A stretch of 64,000 nt of DNA from Armatimonadota bacterium (GCA_016125185.1 WGMG01000006.1:1240001-1304000), one strand, 5' to 3'. Shown: positions 34,112 to 42,069, counted from the first letter of the stretch. Notes: generated by a model not told the origin, from the letters alone. Numbers and translations are program-made.

Positions 34112-34690
34112 GTGGTCCTCATGGCCATCGTCATGTTGGGCTACTCCGTCGTTGCCTTTGGGTCATTCGATTTTGAGGCCAGTCGGTTCGATCGCCTGAC
34201 GGCTCGGCCCGGCGTGGCAAAAGGGGCAGATATTTTCGCGACTGCCACGACGTTCTCCATCCTCTTCTGTTCTTTGGTCGGACTGGTTCTAGCCATCCTC
34301 GCCCTCCGTTACCTCTTCGACCCACGCCCGGGGATGATCATTGATAACGAAGGCTTTACGTTCTGGAAATTCAACCTCATCTATACTCGCATCCCTTGGT
34401 CGAATATTCAGTCGATCGAATATGGTCAGGACGTCATCACGAGGACCATCTTGCGTCCGTTTTCCGTGGATATGTTCAAGACGGTCTCCATCTGCTACAA
34501 AGTGGAACCCCAGAAGTTCAGTTTGTTCAGACGACTAAATCGATTGGCTGGGATCGGTGACCAGATCATTGATTATCGATTCTTACAAACGACGTCGCTG
34601 GAATTGGCCAATAGGATGAAAGAGCGCCTCGAAGCGGCGACTGCCTGTGAGTCCGGTCCATTTCGCCCCTATCCTCGTGATTTCCTATGA
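34112..34690 (+). CDS. Two-helix membrane protein with bPH/STM3941-like domain, second copy
   Basis: A 192-residue paralogue of the preceding gene. Membrane helices are VLMAIVMLGYSVVAFGS and FSILFCSLVGLVLAILAL, then MIIDNEGFTFWKFNLIYTRIPWSNIQSIEYG as the PH-like core. The in-frame sequence upstream of the GTG (codons from 34061, reading RIVLEKRKSR near the end) looks like the N-terminal part of the family but has no standard start codon, so the true start is uncertain: the GTG at 34112, the ATG at 34121 or a rare upstream codon. The protein ends in a Pro-rich tail. Confidence 0.55.
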   Translation: MVLMAIVMLGYSVVAFGSFDFEASRFDRLTARPGVAKGADIFATATTFSILFCSLVGLVLAILALRYLFDPRPGMIIDNEGFTFWKFNLIYTRIPWSNIQSIEYGQDVITRTILRPFSVDMFKTVSICYKVEPQKFSLFRRLNRLAGIGDQIIDYRFLQTTSLELANRMKERLEAATACESGPFRPYPRDFL

Positions 34691-34738
34691 TCTCTGTTGG
34701 GCTGGGCTGAGCAGAAGTCCGTAGTTGGTCAGGATTCC

Positions 34739-34814
34739 CCTCATCCGGTTCGCAAAACTCACCGACTTCTCCATCCGGAGAAGTCGGTAAGGACGAAGTC
34801 CGAACCGGATGAGG
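34739..34814. repeat. Nested palindromic repeat, copy A
   Basis: Outer arms of 14 bp (34739-34752 and 34801-34814) are exact complements (CCTCATCCGGTTCG and its reverse). Inside them is a perfect 12-bp hairpin (ACCGACTTCTCC, loop ATCC, at 34761-34788). The 76-bp unit lies between convergent genes. A degenerate relative lies at 35503-35664. Confidence 0.8.
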
Positions 34815-34822
34815 CGTATCGG

Positions 34823-35428
34823 CTAAACAAGAAAGTGATAGGCGAACATGCCAGCAGACCGGGCACCTTCTACATTTTGGTGCCGATCATCGATAAAGAG
34901 TGTTGCGCTGGTTATGGTTCCCAGTTCGCCGCAGGCCACAATGTAAACCGCCGGATCAGGCTTACGGAACCCGAACTGAGCCGAGCAGAAGATGTTGTCG
35001 CCGAAGATATCGCGCAGTTCGGGAAACAGGAAGTCGATCTCCTCCACGAGCAATAAGCCGTTGTTGGTGAGGATTCCGATTTTGTGCGTGTCTTTCAATC
35101 CAGCGGCAAACGCCAGCATCTCGGGGATCGGGGTCATCCCCGACTTTCGGTATTCGCACCATTGCCGTCGCGAGATCGGATAGCCGATCCTTTGGCCAAA
35201 TTCGACCAAATACTCCTCGGCCGTGAACTCCCCGGCGTCGGTTCGATCCTCGAACCCAGAGCCCCAGATCGCGTAGGCGATATCATCGTGGGGCATCCCA
35301 CTTAGGCCGTGCAGGTATTGGATTCGCTTGGTGTCGTCGAGGTGACAGAGCACGTCGTCCATGTCGAAGAGGACGGCTTCGCACGCCGAGCAAATATCTT
35401 TCAGTTGGATGAGGTGCGGATCAATCAA
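34823..35428 (-). CDS. HAD-superfamily hydrolase, YihX-like
   Basis: A 201-residue HAD subfamily IA protein. Asp22 and Asp24 of motif I are in VLFDMDDVLCHLD. Motif II is ILTNNG, motif III the lysine in GFRKPDPAVY, and motif IV FIDDRHQNVEGARSAG. It resembles YihX-type alpha-glucose-1-phosphate phosphatases and related small-molecule phosphatases; the substrate is not certain. The gene is bracketed by palindromic repeats at both ends and stands alone between genes with unrelated functions. Confidence 0.8.
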   Translation of the reverse strand: MIDPHLIQLKDICSACEAVLFDMDDVLCHLDDTKRIQYLHGLSGMPHDDIAYAIWGSGFEDRTDAGEFTAEEYLVEFGQRIGYPISRRQWCEYRKSGMTPIPEMLAFAAGLKDTHKIGILTNNGLLLVEEIDFLFPELRDIFGDNIFCSAQFGFRKPDPAVYIVACGELGTITSATLFIDDRHQNVEGARSAGMFAYHFLV

Positions 35429-35502
35429 TGTTTGGTCCCTTTGTTATCAGCTATCCCCGAGTTCGTTCCTCTCTTCGCCAGGGTGAGTGTCTACATCTTC
35501 CC

Positions 35503-35664
35503 CCTCATCCGGAGAAGCGTCTCGTCTTTTCGAATTCAATCGATTCCTTACTCAAACTGCCAAAGTCACCTCTTGACACCGTCGTCGAACAACCTCGTTC
35601 ATAACCGCAAACCCAAAGATGCTTCTCCGAATGGAGAAGCCGGTGAGGTACGAATCGGATGAGG
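35503..35664. repeat. Degenerate palindromic repeat, copy B
   Basis: The left arm CCTCATCC runs directly into GGAGAAGC (35503-35518). The right part has an 8-bp hairpin GCTTCTCC/GGAGAAGC (35621-35640) and ends in CGAATCGGATGAGG (35651-35664), one mismatch from the right arm of copy A. About 100 bases of unrelated sequence separate the halves. It fills most of the 240-base gap before the HAD gene; I found no clear HAD promoter there. Confidence 0.65.
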
Positions 35665-35668
35665 CGAA

Positions 35669-36526
35669 TCAGTCAACCACTTCGACTTCGACCGGCGGCA
35701 CCAGACCAATCCGTGCACCTTCGCTCAACAGCAACTTGATCGCTTGCACGCCTTCGTCGCCCATGTCTCGCGTGCGCTCATTCACGTACATACCGACAAA
35801 GGTGTCGCTCGTCTCGGTATCCATTCCGCGGGCAAACTGCAACGCGTAGTCCAACGCGTAACCACGATCGCCCAGACCGGCATCGATGGACTCGCGCATA
35901 CATCGGCTGACCTCGACGACCGCATCCGGCCCAAGGTCCTTGCGGACCACATTCACGCCCAGCGGAAGCGGCAAACCGGTCTTCTTCTTCCACCAAACGC
36001 CCATATCGGCGATCAGATAGAGGCCATCTCGCGAGTAGGTGAGCTGGCCTTCGTGGATGATGAGGCCGACTTTGTACTTCCCTTCCTGAATCGCGGGAAT
36101 GATCTCGTCAAAGGGTACGACCTCGAACTTGAGGTTTGCGTTGGAACCAAACTTGTCTTCGAAAAAGAGGTTGAGTTGGAGGAAAGCGGACGTGAGCTTG
36201 CCCGGCACGGCAATGACGATCTCTTCGAGGCTTTCGACCGAAGTTGGCTCGGACGCCACCAGCATCGGCCCGTAGCTGTCGCCAAACGAACCGCCATGGC
36301 GGAGGAGTGCGTACTTGTCGGCGACGTAAGCAAAGGCATGAACTGAGATGGCGGTGCTCTCCAGGCGTCCTTCCATCGCCCATTCGTTCAGGGTCTGAAT
36401 GTCCCGCAGGATGTGTTCGAATTTGTACTTGCTCTTGACCGCGCCCGAGGCGAGCCCCCAAAACATAAAAGCGTCGTCGGAATCGGGAGAATGCCCGATG
36501 CGGATCGTGTCGGTTGCCGTACTCAC
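35669..36526 (-). CDS. MqnA/MqnD-family protein, MqnD-like
   Basis: A 285-residue protein of the menaquinone-biosynthesis family of periplasmic-binding-protein folds. The N terminus has IRIGHSPDSDDAFMFWGL, like the MqnD signature, followed by DIQTLNEWAMEGRLESTAISVHAFAYV. The central VVPFDEIIPAIQEGKYKVGLIIHEGQL is also shared. The best reading is the futalosine-pathway enzyme that makes 1,4-dihydroxy-6-naphthoate, but similar proteins of unknown function exist and no other mqn gene is in the window. It lacks a signal peptide. A TAAAAT box lies five bases before the GTG start. Confidence 0.68.
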   Translation of the reverse strand: MSTATDTIRIGHSPDSDDAFMFWGLASGAVKSKYKFEHILRDIQTLNEWAMEGRLESTAISVHAFAYVADKYALLRHGGSFGDSYGPMLVASEPTSVESLEEIVIAVPGKLTSAFLQLNLFFEDKFGSNANLKFEVVPFDEIIPAIQEGKYKVGLIIHEGQLTYSRDGLYLIADMGVWWKKKTGLPLPLGVNVVRKDLGPDAVVEVSRCMRESIDAGLGDRGYALDYALQFARGMDTETSDTFVGMYVNERTRDMGDEGVQAIKLLLSEGARIGLVPPVEVEVVD

Positions 36527-36531
36527 ACCTT

Positions 36532-36537
36532 ATTTTA
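36532..36537 (-). promoter_or_regulatory. -10 box TAAAAT, leaderless start
   Basis: On the minus strand TAAAAT is followed by AAGGT and then the GTG at 36526. The AAGG could also act as a very short ribosome site, so the case is less clean than others. Confidence 0.4.
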
Positions 36538-36612
36538 CGCTTTCGGCGGCCCCAGAATCGGCCTTCAACGAATAAAGTTTCAGCTTTCCTTGAAATCTAT
36601 GAAACGCCGAAC

Positions 36613-37131
36613 CTAGTGACCTGCCTCAAGAAAGACGACCGTATCATCGATGGCTTTCTTGTTGGTTCCGTCCTTCATGTCGGCCCCGGCCGATTTGAGG
36701 GCAGGTGCCAAGGATTTGAGGCGGCCATTTCGCGCAATCTGACAATAGTCCTGGATGAGGTTGCTCCGCTCAACCGAGATCGATTGCTTGAGGACCTCCT
36801 CCAACTTTGGACGTTCGGTTGCGTCGATATCCTTGTCCCACTTAGCGCCAACCAGGTAAGTCAGAATGAGATTCTTCTTGTGGATATCGCCTTTTGCGTC
36901 GGTGAGCCAGGGCTTGATCCACTCCTCCCGGCGGCTGGGATACTTGGTCCACAAATTGAGCGTCACCACTTCGAGCGTGCCAAAGTCCGGGTCTTTTCCC
37001 GCGTCCAGACCCCTAAACTGACTATTCAGTTCCTCGAACGAGGCAACCGGCGGAGTCGAGGAAGCAGGTGGATTCGATCCACACCCCCCGATCATCAAAG
37101 CCGACAACAGAACGGCCAAATAGACTCGCAT
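36613..37131 (-). CDS. Lipoprotein of unknown function
   Basis: Not recognised. From the ATG at 37131 it has 172 residues, with signal MRVYLAVLLSALMIGGCGSN and lipobox MIGGC. The mature part is helical and charged, rather like a small alpha-solenoid (VVTLNLWTKYPSRREEWIKPWLTDAKG and KLEEVLKQSISVERSNLIQDY, each shorter than a full repeat). A GGAG ribosome site and a TATACT box precede the ATG. A longer frame upstream would remove the signal peptide. It faces the nuclease gene across 74 bases. Confidence 0.6.
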   Translation of the reverse strand: MRVYLAVLLSALMIGGCGSNPPASSTPPVASFEELNSQFRGLDAGKDPDFGTLEVVTLNLWTKYPSRREEWIKPWLTDAKGDIHKKNLILTYLVGAKWDKDIDATERPKLEEVLKQSISVERSNLIQDYCQIARNGRLKSLAPALKSAGADMKDGTNKKAIDDTVVFLEAGH

Positions 37132-37194
37132 CGCTCCGGCTCCAGTATAGCCACGCTTTGGCGCGAAAGTGCCAAAGCAACCGGCTCGGCCCTG

Positions 37195-37200
37195 TAAAAT
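37195..37200 (+). promoter_or_regulatory. -10 box TAAAAT, leaderless start of nuclease gene
   Basis: TAAAAT is separated by ACACC from the GTG at 37206, with no ribosome site. Confidence 0.5.
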
Positions 37201-37205
37201 ACACC

Positions 37206-37967
37206 GTGCCTCGAAGAAAGCCGACGCTGAGCCCAAGCCGCATCACCACGTACCTTGCGTGCCCGATGAAATACCTTTGGACGTACGTCGATTCGCGGGG
37301 CAAGTGGTACCTCAAGGCAAAGAGCTACTACTCGTTCGGGAGCACCCTCCACAAAGTCCTTGAGCGATTCCACGATTCGGGAGACACCGGCGTCACCACC
37401 GTCGGCGACGCCCTCAAAGTGTACGAAGAATCGTGGATCGACGCCGGATACGCCAGCCCCGAGGAGATGCAGGAGGCTTATGGCGAGGGTCGCGAGATCG
37501 TCGCGAACGTCATCGAAGAGGAACTGAAGCGCGACCCAGGAGTGAAGACAGTAGCGGTCGAAAAGTTTCTTCGGGCGGATTTGGGACCGTTCGTCCTGAT
37601 CGGCCGCGTCGATCGCATTGACCAGCATCCCGACGGCACGCTTGAGATCGTCGACTACAAATCGGGGCGTTGGACAGTGACCAATGAAGACGTCGAAAGC
37701 GACCTGGCAATGGCCTGCTACCAGTACCTCGTCCGCAAGAACTTTCCGGGCGTGCCGGTCAAGGCGACCATCCATGCTCTGCGGTCAAGAACCACCGGCT
37801 CCGCTTCCCTTTCGTCGGCCGACCTCGCCATTTTCGAAAACGACATTCGTGTCCTCGGCGAGCAGATTTTGGCCACGACCATCGACGATGTTGCGCCGAG
37901 CGTTAAGCCTCTATGCGACGGTTGCGACTTCCTTCCGCTTTGCTCAAAGGACCCACGCTACGCTTAA
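37206..37967 (+). CDS. RecB/Cas4-like PD-(D/E)XK nuclease
   Basis: A 253-residue stand-alone nuclease. It begins LSPSRITTYLACPMKYLWTYVD, the usual first helix with a cysteine. FGSTLHKVLERFHD carries the His of the RecB motif. GRVDRIDQHPDG and EIVDYKSGRW give the Asp, Asp and Lys of the catalytic core. Near the C terminus CDGCDFLPLC supplies further cysteines; with the first Cys they could hold a 4Fe-4S cluster, as in AddB and Cas4. There is no adjacent helicase or Cas gene, so the role is probably DNA repair. I chose the GTG at 37206; upstream frame lacks family sequence. Confidence 0.82.
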   Translation: MPRRKPTLSPSRITTYLACPMKYLWTYVDSRGKWYLKAKSYYSFGSTLHKVLERFHDSGDTGVTTVGDALKVYEESWIDAGYASPEEMQEAYGEGREIVANVIEEELKRDPGVKTVAVEKFLRADLGPFVLIGRVDRIDQHPDGTLEIVDYKSGRWTVTNEDVESDLAMACYQYLVRKNFPGVPVKATIHALRSRTTGSASLSSADLAIFENDIRVLGEQILATTIDDVAPSVKPLCDGCDFLPLCSKDPRYA

Positions 37968-39127
37968 AAAACGTGCACGTCTGACTGGTCCACGAGTTGG
38001 AGAAGTAGCTTCTTTAGGTCCTCCAGCTTCGCCGTCTGCATTTGGCCGTAAAGCGAATCCGCGCTCCACACAAACCCAAACTTGCTAAGCCAATAGTGCC
38101 GTAGATAAAGCTGATCGTTGGGGTCGTTTGTCACCGCGCTTCCGATGCCCAGAATGAGCGGCATGGTCGGAATGCTGTTCTTGAGATACCCTTTGCCGAG
38201 CCCGATTGCGTGGTCCAAGTCTGCCTGCGTAAGTGCGGCGCAACTGGCACGAATCTTCTCTCTCAGCTTGGCGATCGTTTCCGGTTTTACGCCCTGGTCG
38301 TCGGTCGCAAACGCCATACGGAATCGCCATCCCTCGTCGGTGGGCAGCAAAAAGGATTCCTGGCGGTAGCTAAGGCCCATCTCCTCTCTTGCGATTTGCC
38401 AAAGAATCGACTCCTTGCCGACGCCCAGTGCGTTGGCGGCCAGGAAGTAGAGCGGCATATTGTCGCGAGTCAGCTTGATGGGCTTGCTATCAAAAATGAG
38501 GAGCGGAACTGGGTTGCCGAGGTCGATTTGCTTGGGCGGATACTTCAACGGAAGGGCGGTCTCGAGCGGCGGATTCCAGCCTCGCCAAGTCGTCGTCCAT
38601 TTCTCAGTCGGATCATTGGCGGTGAAGTTTCCCCCCACCGCCACCGAAATGTTCTTCGGGCGCATGATGCCTTGCCAAATTTGGAGAATGTCCGGCTGGT
38701 TCAGGCCGACCTCCATGGTCGAAAAGCCATTGTACGCCGGTTGCCAGGGGTCCTTTACGCTGGACTTTTTCGCCTTGATTGTGTCTTCCAAGAACGAAGG
38801 TTTGGTCATCACACTTCGAAGCAGGCTAAGGCCCGTCCCTAAATCCTTGGGTTCGACGGTGAGGCCGATCCTTAGGTGGTCGGCGGCCTGATAGAGCCGG
38901 AACCGGGTACCGGTCTTCAGCACACGCAGGACGTCGCGACTTCCATATTCCTGAGTGCGCTGGACCGCCAGCGTCAGCGCCTGGCCCATCAGGTACCGCT
39001 GAGCCGGATTCAGCGCCGGCAGTGTCACGATCGCCTCGATGGATACCGAATCCTGCGTGGACGCAGGATATTCGTGAATCTCAGGCATTGAGCTGACCTG
39101 GAGCGCAAATATGAGAGCCGGGATCAC
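37964..39127 (-). CDS. M16-like peptidase subunit lacking the zinc motif
   Basis: A 387-residue protein with a short hydrophobic start (IPALIFALQVSS). The overall plan is two M16-type halves: SIEAIVTLPALNPAQRYLMGQALTLAV, NISVAVGGNF and the later YFLAANALGVGKESILWQIAREEMGLSYRQ, but there is no HxxEH. It lies directly after an M16 gene that has the motif, sharing a GTGA overlap, so the two probably form an active/inactive heterodimer like mitochondrial MPP and other bacterial M16B pairs. The GTG at 39127 was chosen because of the overlap. Location is probably periplasmic. Confidence 0.72.
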   Translation of the reverse strand: MIPALIFALQVSSMPEIHEYPASTQDSVSIEAIVTLPALNPAQRYLMGQALTLAVQRTQEYGSRDVLRVLKTGTRFRLYQAADHLRIGLTVEPKDLGTGLSLLRSVMTKPSFLEDTIKAKKSSVKDPWQPAYNGFSTMEVGLNQPDILQIWQGIMRPKNISVAVGGNFTANDPTEKWTTTWRGWNPPLETALPLKYPPKQIDLGNPVPLLIFDSKPIKLTRDNMPLYFLAANALGVGKESILWQIAREEMGLSYRQESFLLPTDEGWRFRMAFATDDQGVKPETIAKLREKIRASCAALTQADLDHAIGLGKGYLKNSIPTMPLILGIGSAVTNDPNDQLYLRHYWLSKFGFVWSADSLYGQMQTAKLEDLKKLLLQLVDQSDVHVF

Positions 39128-40239
39128 TTTGCCACCCCCTTGATGAGGTTCCAATTCTGCTTGAAGTCATCGAACGAGGCATAGACGATGTTCTCCGCGA
39201 TCTTCGACGGCCTCAAGGAGGGCGAAATGGAGAGCAAGGTGCCATTCAGTTCGGCCGTACCTTCGGGAGTCGAAAGCTTCGAGTCCAGCCAGGCAAGGGC
39301 GTTCAGGCGTCCGAGGATGAAGATGATGGCGGGGTCCTCGCCGTCGGCAACTGTCTTGATCGACTCGTACGGGTCGTAGCTCCCAACGATGGCCAAGCCG
39401 TACCGATCGCTCGGTGTGTAGGTTAGATAGGGCCGATTGAGCCGACCGGCGAGACCGAATGCGGCTACCAATGCGTTCGCACTAGACTTCGTCGTGATCG
39501 GTGGGATCGGAACAGCGACGACGTTACCATCGCCGTAGCTGCCGTCGATCGGCCGACTGGGCAACGGAGACTGCGTCGAGGAATAGAGTCCGCTGAGCAC
39601 CTCCTTCGCTGAGGCGGTAAAAGTGTCCTTATCCAGCGGACCGCAGGCCGAGATCACGACGTTACTCGCCCGGGTCATCTTGTGCCAGATGGCCTGCAGG
39701 TCTTCTGGCTTGGCGGTCAGAACAGAATCCTTACTCCCCAGAGGGTCGATCCCTCCGGCGCCATATACATCCTTCCAAGCAGTAATCGATTCCTTTTCGG
39801 AGGAGGTCAAGAGGTCGAGTTCATGGGAGATGGCCACGGTTTCTCGCTTGATCGCGGCTTCGGTCGCACCGCAGTCATTGAGGATTCCTTCCATGCCTTT
39901 GAAGGCAAGGTTCAGCTTTTCGGGCGGCACCCGCCACTCGAAACGCATCCAGTCCCGGCTCGTGCTGGCCAGGATATATCCACCTGCTGTCTCGACTTCA
40001 AAGTCCTGGCCCTTCACGGCTCGCGCGGCGATATGCTCGATCAAGTGGCGATAGCCGTAGGTGCTGGGCTGGTCCAACGTGTCGCGATTGTTGAGGATCA
40101 GTTGAACCGAAACATAGGGGGCGTCGCGCTTCTCACAATAGACCACCGAGCCGTTCGCGAGGAGCGTTTTGAGCTGGTCGGCCTCGCGGTAGTGCGGTTG
40201 CTGGAGGGCGGCGGCCAGCGAGATGAAAACGGAAAGCAT
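39124..40239 (-). CDS. M16-family zinc peptidase, active subunit
   Basis: A 371-residue protein starting at the ATG at 40239 with a signal-like segment (LSVFISLAAALQQP). HLIEH at residues 65-69 is the inverted zinc motif, and the downstream KRETVAISHELDLL region holds candidate third-ligand glutamates. The second half (NVVISACGPLDKDTFTASAKEVL) is the usual non-catalytic domain. With the next gene it forms a probable secreted or periplasmic heterodimeric protease. It is not close to the M16 protein at 28739, which has no signal sequence. Confidence 0.78.
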   Translation of the reverse strand: MLSVFISLAAALQQPHYREADQLKTLLANGSVVYCEKRDAPYVSVQLILNNRDTLDQPSTYGYRHLIEHIAARAVKGQDFEVETAGGYILASTSRDWMRFEWRVPPEKLNLAFKGMEGILNDCGATEAAIKRETVAISHELDLLTSSEKESITAWKDVYGAGGIDPLGSKDSVLTAKPEDLQAIWHKMTRASNVVISACGPLDKDTFTASAKEVLSGLYSSTQSPLPSRPIDGSYGDGNVVAVPIPPITTKSSANALVAAFGLAGRLNRPYLTYTPSDRYGLAIVGSYDPYESIKTVADGEDPAIIFILGRLNALAWLDSKLSTPEGTAELNGTLLSISPSLRPSKIAENIVYASFDDFKQNWNLIKGVAK

Positions 40240-40315
40240 TGCTGAAGGGGGCCGCGGAAGACCGGCCACCCTAGATTGTAACGCGTATCAGCGGCGAAAT
40301 TGAATTTGCTGAGCG

Positions 40316-40351
40316 CGGATATCCAAGAAATCGCGACGATTCGGATATCCT
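40316..40351 (+). promoter_or_regulatory. Paired GGATATCC palindromes in promoter
   Basis: The 9-mer CGGATATCC occurs at 40316-40324 and 40342-40350, 26 bp apart; its last eight bases are a perfect palindrome. The second copy overlaps a TATCCT -10-like box (40346-40351) before the ATG at 40362. This looks like a two-site operator. Confidence 0.4.
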
Positions 40352-40361
40352 AATTTGGTTC

Positions 40362-41021
40362 ATGCAGAAATTCCGCATGGTCTTCGCGGCCTTCCTCGCT
40401 CTGGTGCTTGCCGGCCTCTCGGGCGCTCAAGTCACTCCCACCAAGAAGGGCTATCTGATCCTCATTCGTTACAAAAAGGGCCAGGTCCTCAAATACAACA
40501 TCGACATGAAACTGCTTGGCACCACGAATTCGTCGAGCGTGCAGATTGTCACCAAATGCTTGGATGTGGACAAGAAAGGTATTTCCACCCTGGAAGTTTC
40601 GACGCCCTACGGAAATAAGACGAATTCGCGAAAACTGAAAGTTGACCGGCATGGAAAGCCGGTCGGCCAGGTGATCGACGGGTTCAGCGGCAACTTCATG
40701 TGGCCGGAAACGCCGATCAAGATCGGCCAAACATGGAACGGCGACTTTAACCTCGGTGCCGACAACCCAGGGGCAGGAATGCTCAAGGCGACCTATAAGC
40801 TCGCAGCGATCAAAGTCGTGGGCGGAACCAAAGTGGCTGTCGTCACGACGGTCATCGACTACAAAGGTGAATATCAGGTTTCCGGTACGGGGACGATTAA
40901 CGTTCGGGTCTCCGATGGACAACTGAACGACGCCACCTTTAATGTGAGGATGGACCAGTACACGGACAGCAGCAAGACGGGCGTCATGAAACTCCTGATG
41001 ACGATAAGGACGAAATCGTGA
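40362..41021 (+). CDS. Secreted protein, DUF6263-like
   Basis: A 219-residue protein with a clear signal peptide (RMVFAAFLALVLAGLSGAQ). The mature part is an all-beta domain: LIRYKKGQVLKYNIDMKL, then FMWPETPIKIGQTWNGDFNLG, which resembles the (V/I)KVGDTW motif of DUF6263-type secreted proteins, and a final TFNVRMDQYTDSSKTG. No catalytic motif is seen. The next gene overlaps its stop by four bases. The promoter contains paired GGATATCC palindromes. Confidence 0.65.
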   Translation: MQKFRMVFAAFLALVLAGLSGAQVTPTKKGYLILIRYKKGQVLKYNIDMKLLGTTNSSSVQIVTKCLDVDKKGISTLEVSTPYGNKTNSRKLKVDRHGKPVGQVIDGFSGNFMWPETPIKIGQTWNGDFNLGADNPGAGMLKATYKLAAIKVVGGTKVAVVTTVIDYKGEYQVSGTGTINVRVSDGQLNDATFNVRMDQYTDSSKTGVMKLLMTIRTKS

Positions 41022-41722
41022 TCAAGGCTGGATCCGCGAACCCGATCCTGCGGGACCTGCTGGCCAAACATCCCGACGTAGCCGAAGTCATCGACACGAA
41101 TTGCCCGGGAATCGAGTTTGTTACAAACCGGCATCGGTTTGTTCAGCCAAGTGGCGCCAAGGTCGAGCTTGGTGGCGTTGTCGAATTGATGGACAATAAT
41201 CCACTAGTCTGTGCCGACTCGGCTTGGGTTCCGAGCCCGGGTGGCGCTTTGACCACATTAGGGCTTGGGCCGATTCTCGAAGCCGGGTTGGTCGTCGAGC
41301 CTCCCGCCGTTCTCCTATCGTTCGAAGACGATGAAGCCAACATTGTTCGCGCCCTGACCACCACTGGTTATTCGGGCGGCATAACGTTCAACTGTGAAAA
41401 CCACGACCTAGGCACAGTTCGCGGCGCGTACCTTATCGCCAAGATCATTAATCCGGCTTCGTTCGACGAGATCGACGACATCTTCGACGAGCGGTATGGA
41501 CGGTCTTTTTTCATGCGGCGCGAAGAGGAGAAGCCGTGGGAGCGTCCGTTGGTCGAAGGCAAGCCGTGGGCTTGTTATCGGCTGGAGTTAACGCCTGGCG
41601 AAGACACTAGCCTGCTGGCTATCCACGTGATGGCAGACATTCATGGAAAGGCGGGCGAAGGTCAGTTCATCCATACGATGAACGTGATGTGTGGGTTCGA
41701 AGAATCACTCGGTCTTGTCTAG
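41018..41722 (+). CDS. Conserved-looking protein of unknown function
   Basis: Not recognised with confidence. The 234-residue soluble protein has acidic segments (LLSFEDDEANIVRALTTTGY) and ends with HVMADIHGKAGEGQFIHTMN broken before VMCGFEESLGL. That ending loosely recalls the C terminus of N-acetyl-gamma-glutamyl-phosphate reductases (a Lys-Gly-x-Gly-Gln turn then a Met-Asn-x-Met-x-Gly helix), but the N-terminal Rossmann motif and catalytic cysteine motif of that family are not evident. It is translationally coupled to the secreted protein before it. It overlaps the convergent zinc-ribbon gene by 18 bases. Confidence 0.5.
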   Translation: MIKAGSANPILRDLLAKHPDVAEVIDTNCPGIEFVTNRHRFVQPSGAKVELGGVVELMDNNPLVCADSAWVPSPGGALTTLGLGPILEAGLVVEPPAVLLSFEDDEANIVRALTTTGYSGGITFNCENHDLGTVRGAYLIAKIINPASFDEIDDIFDERYGRSFFMRREEEKPWERPLVEGKPWACYRLELTPGEDTSLLAIHVMADIHGKAGEGQFIHTMNVMCGFEESLGLV

Positions 41723-42052
41723 ATCGAGCTTCTTCGCGGGCTTTTGCTTTTCGGCCTCAATCGCGGCCATGTCTTCCTTCGATCCCACTAGGTAGTCGGC
41801 CCCCTCCCCTCCGACCTTCTCCCAAACGCCCTTCTCGGATCGCTTGTAGGTGGTGAAGCCTTTAGAACCCGCGTCTTCGGCTCCATGATGCTTTCGGAGG
41901 TTAAACGACGCGCGGCTGACGACCTTCTTAATCTCCATTCCGCAGAACGGACAAAGGTCCAGCGCATCCTCGCTGATCCCCTGCATCATTTGAAGCCGGT
42001 TCTCGCAAATGAAGCAGTCTCGGTCGCAAGGCTCGTACTCGTAGATCGGCAT
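41705..42052 (-). CDS. FmdB-type zinc-ribbon protein
   Basis: A 115-residue protein with the N-terminal MPIYEYEPCDRDCFICENRL and a later CPFCGMEIKKVVS, two Cys pairs that would bind zinc as in the FmdB regulatory-protein family. The first knuckle has extra cysteines. The C-terminal half is charged and probably disordered (EAEKQKPAKKLDLDKTE). Family members are small cytoplasmic proteins of largely unknown role. It is divergent from the uracil-DNA glycosylase gene with 25 bases between. Confidence 0.75.
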   Translation of the reverse strand: MPIYEYEPCDRDCFICENRLQMMQGISEDALDLCPFCGMEIKKVVSRASFNLRKHHGAEDAGSKGFTTYKRSEKGVWEKVGGEGADYLVGSKEDMAAIEAEKQKPAKKLDLDKTE

Positions 42053-42063
42053 CGTCGTTCAGC

Positions 42064-42069
42064 TATAGT
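42064..42069 (+). promoter_or_regulatory. -10 box TATAGT, near-leaderless start of UDG
   Basis: TATAGT ends eight bases before the GTG at 42078, predicting a leader of about two bases. No strong ribosome site is present. Confidence 0.45.

Noticed and set aside
34112-34690. Pseudogene call for the second bPH-type protein
   Set aside because: The frame is intact for both helices and the PH-like domain; only the start codon is unclear.
37206-37967. Cas4 of a CRISPR system
   Set aside because: The nuclease is Cas4/RecB-like, but no cas genes and no repeat-spacer array are present in the window.
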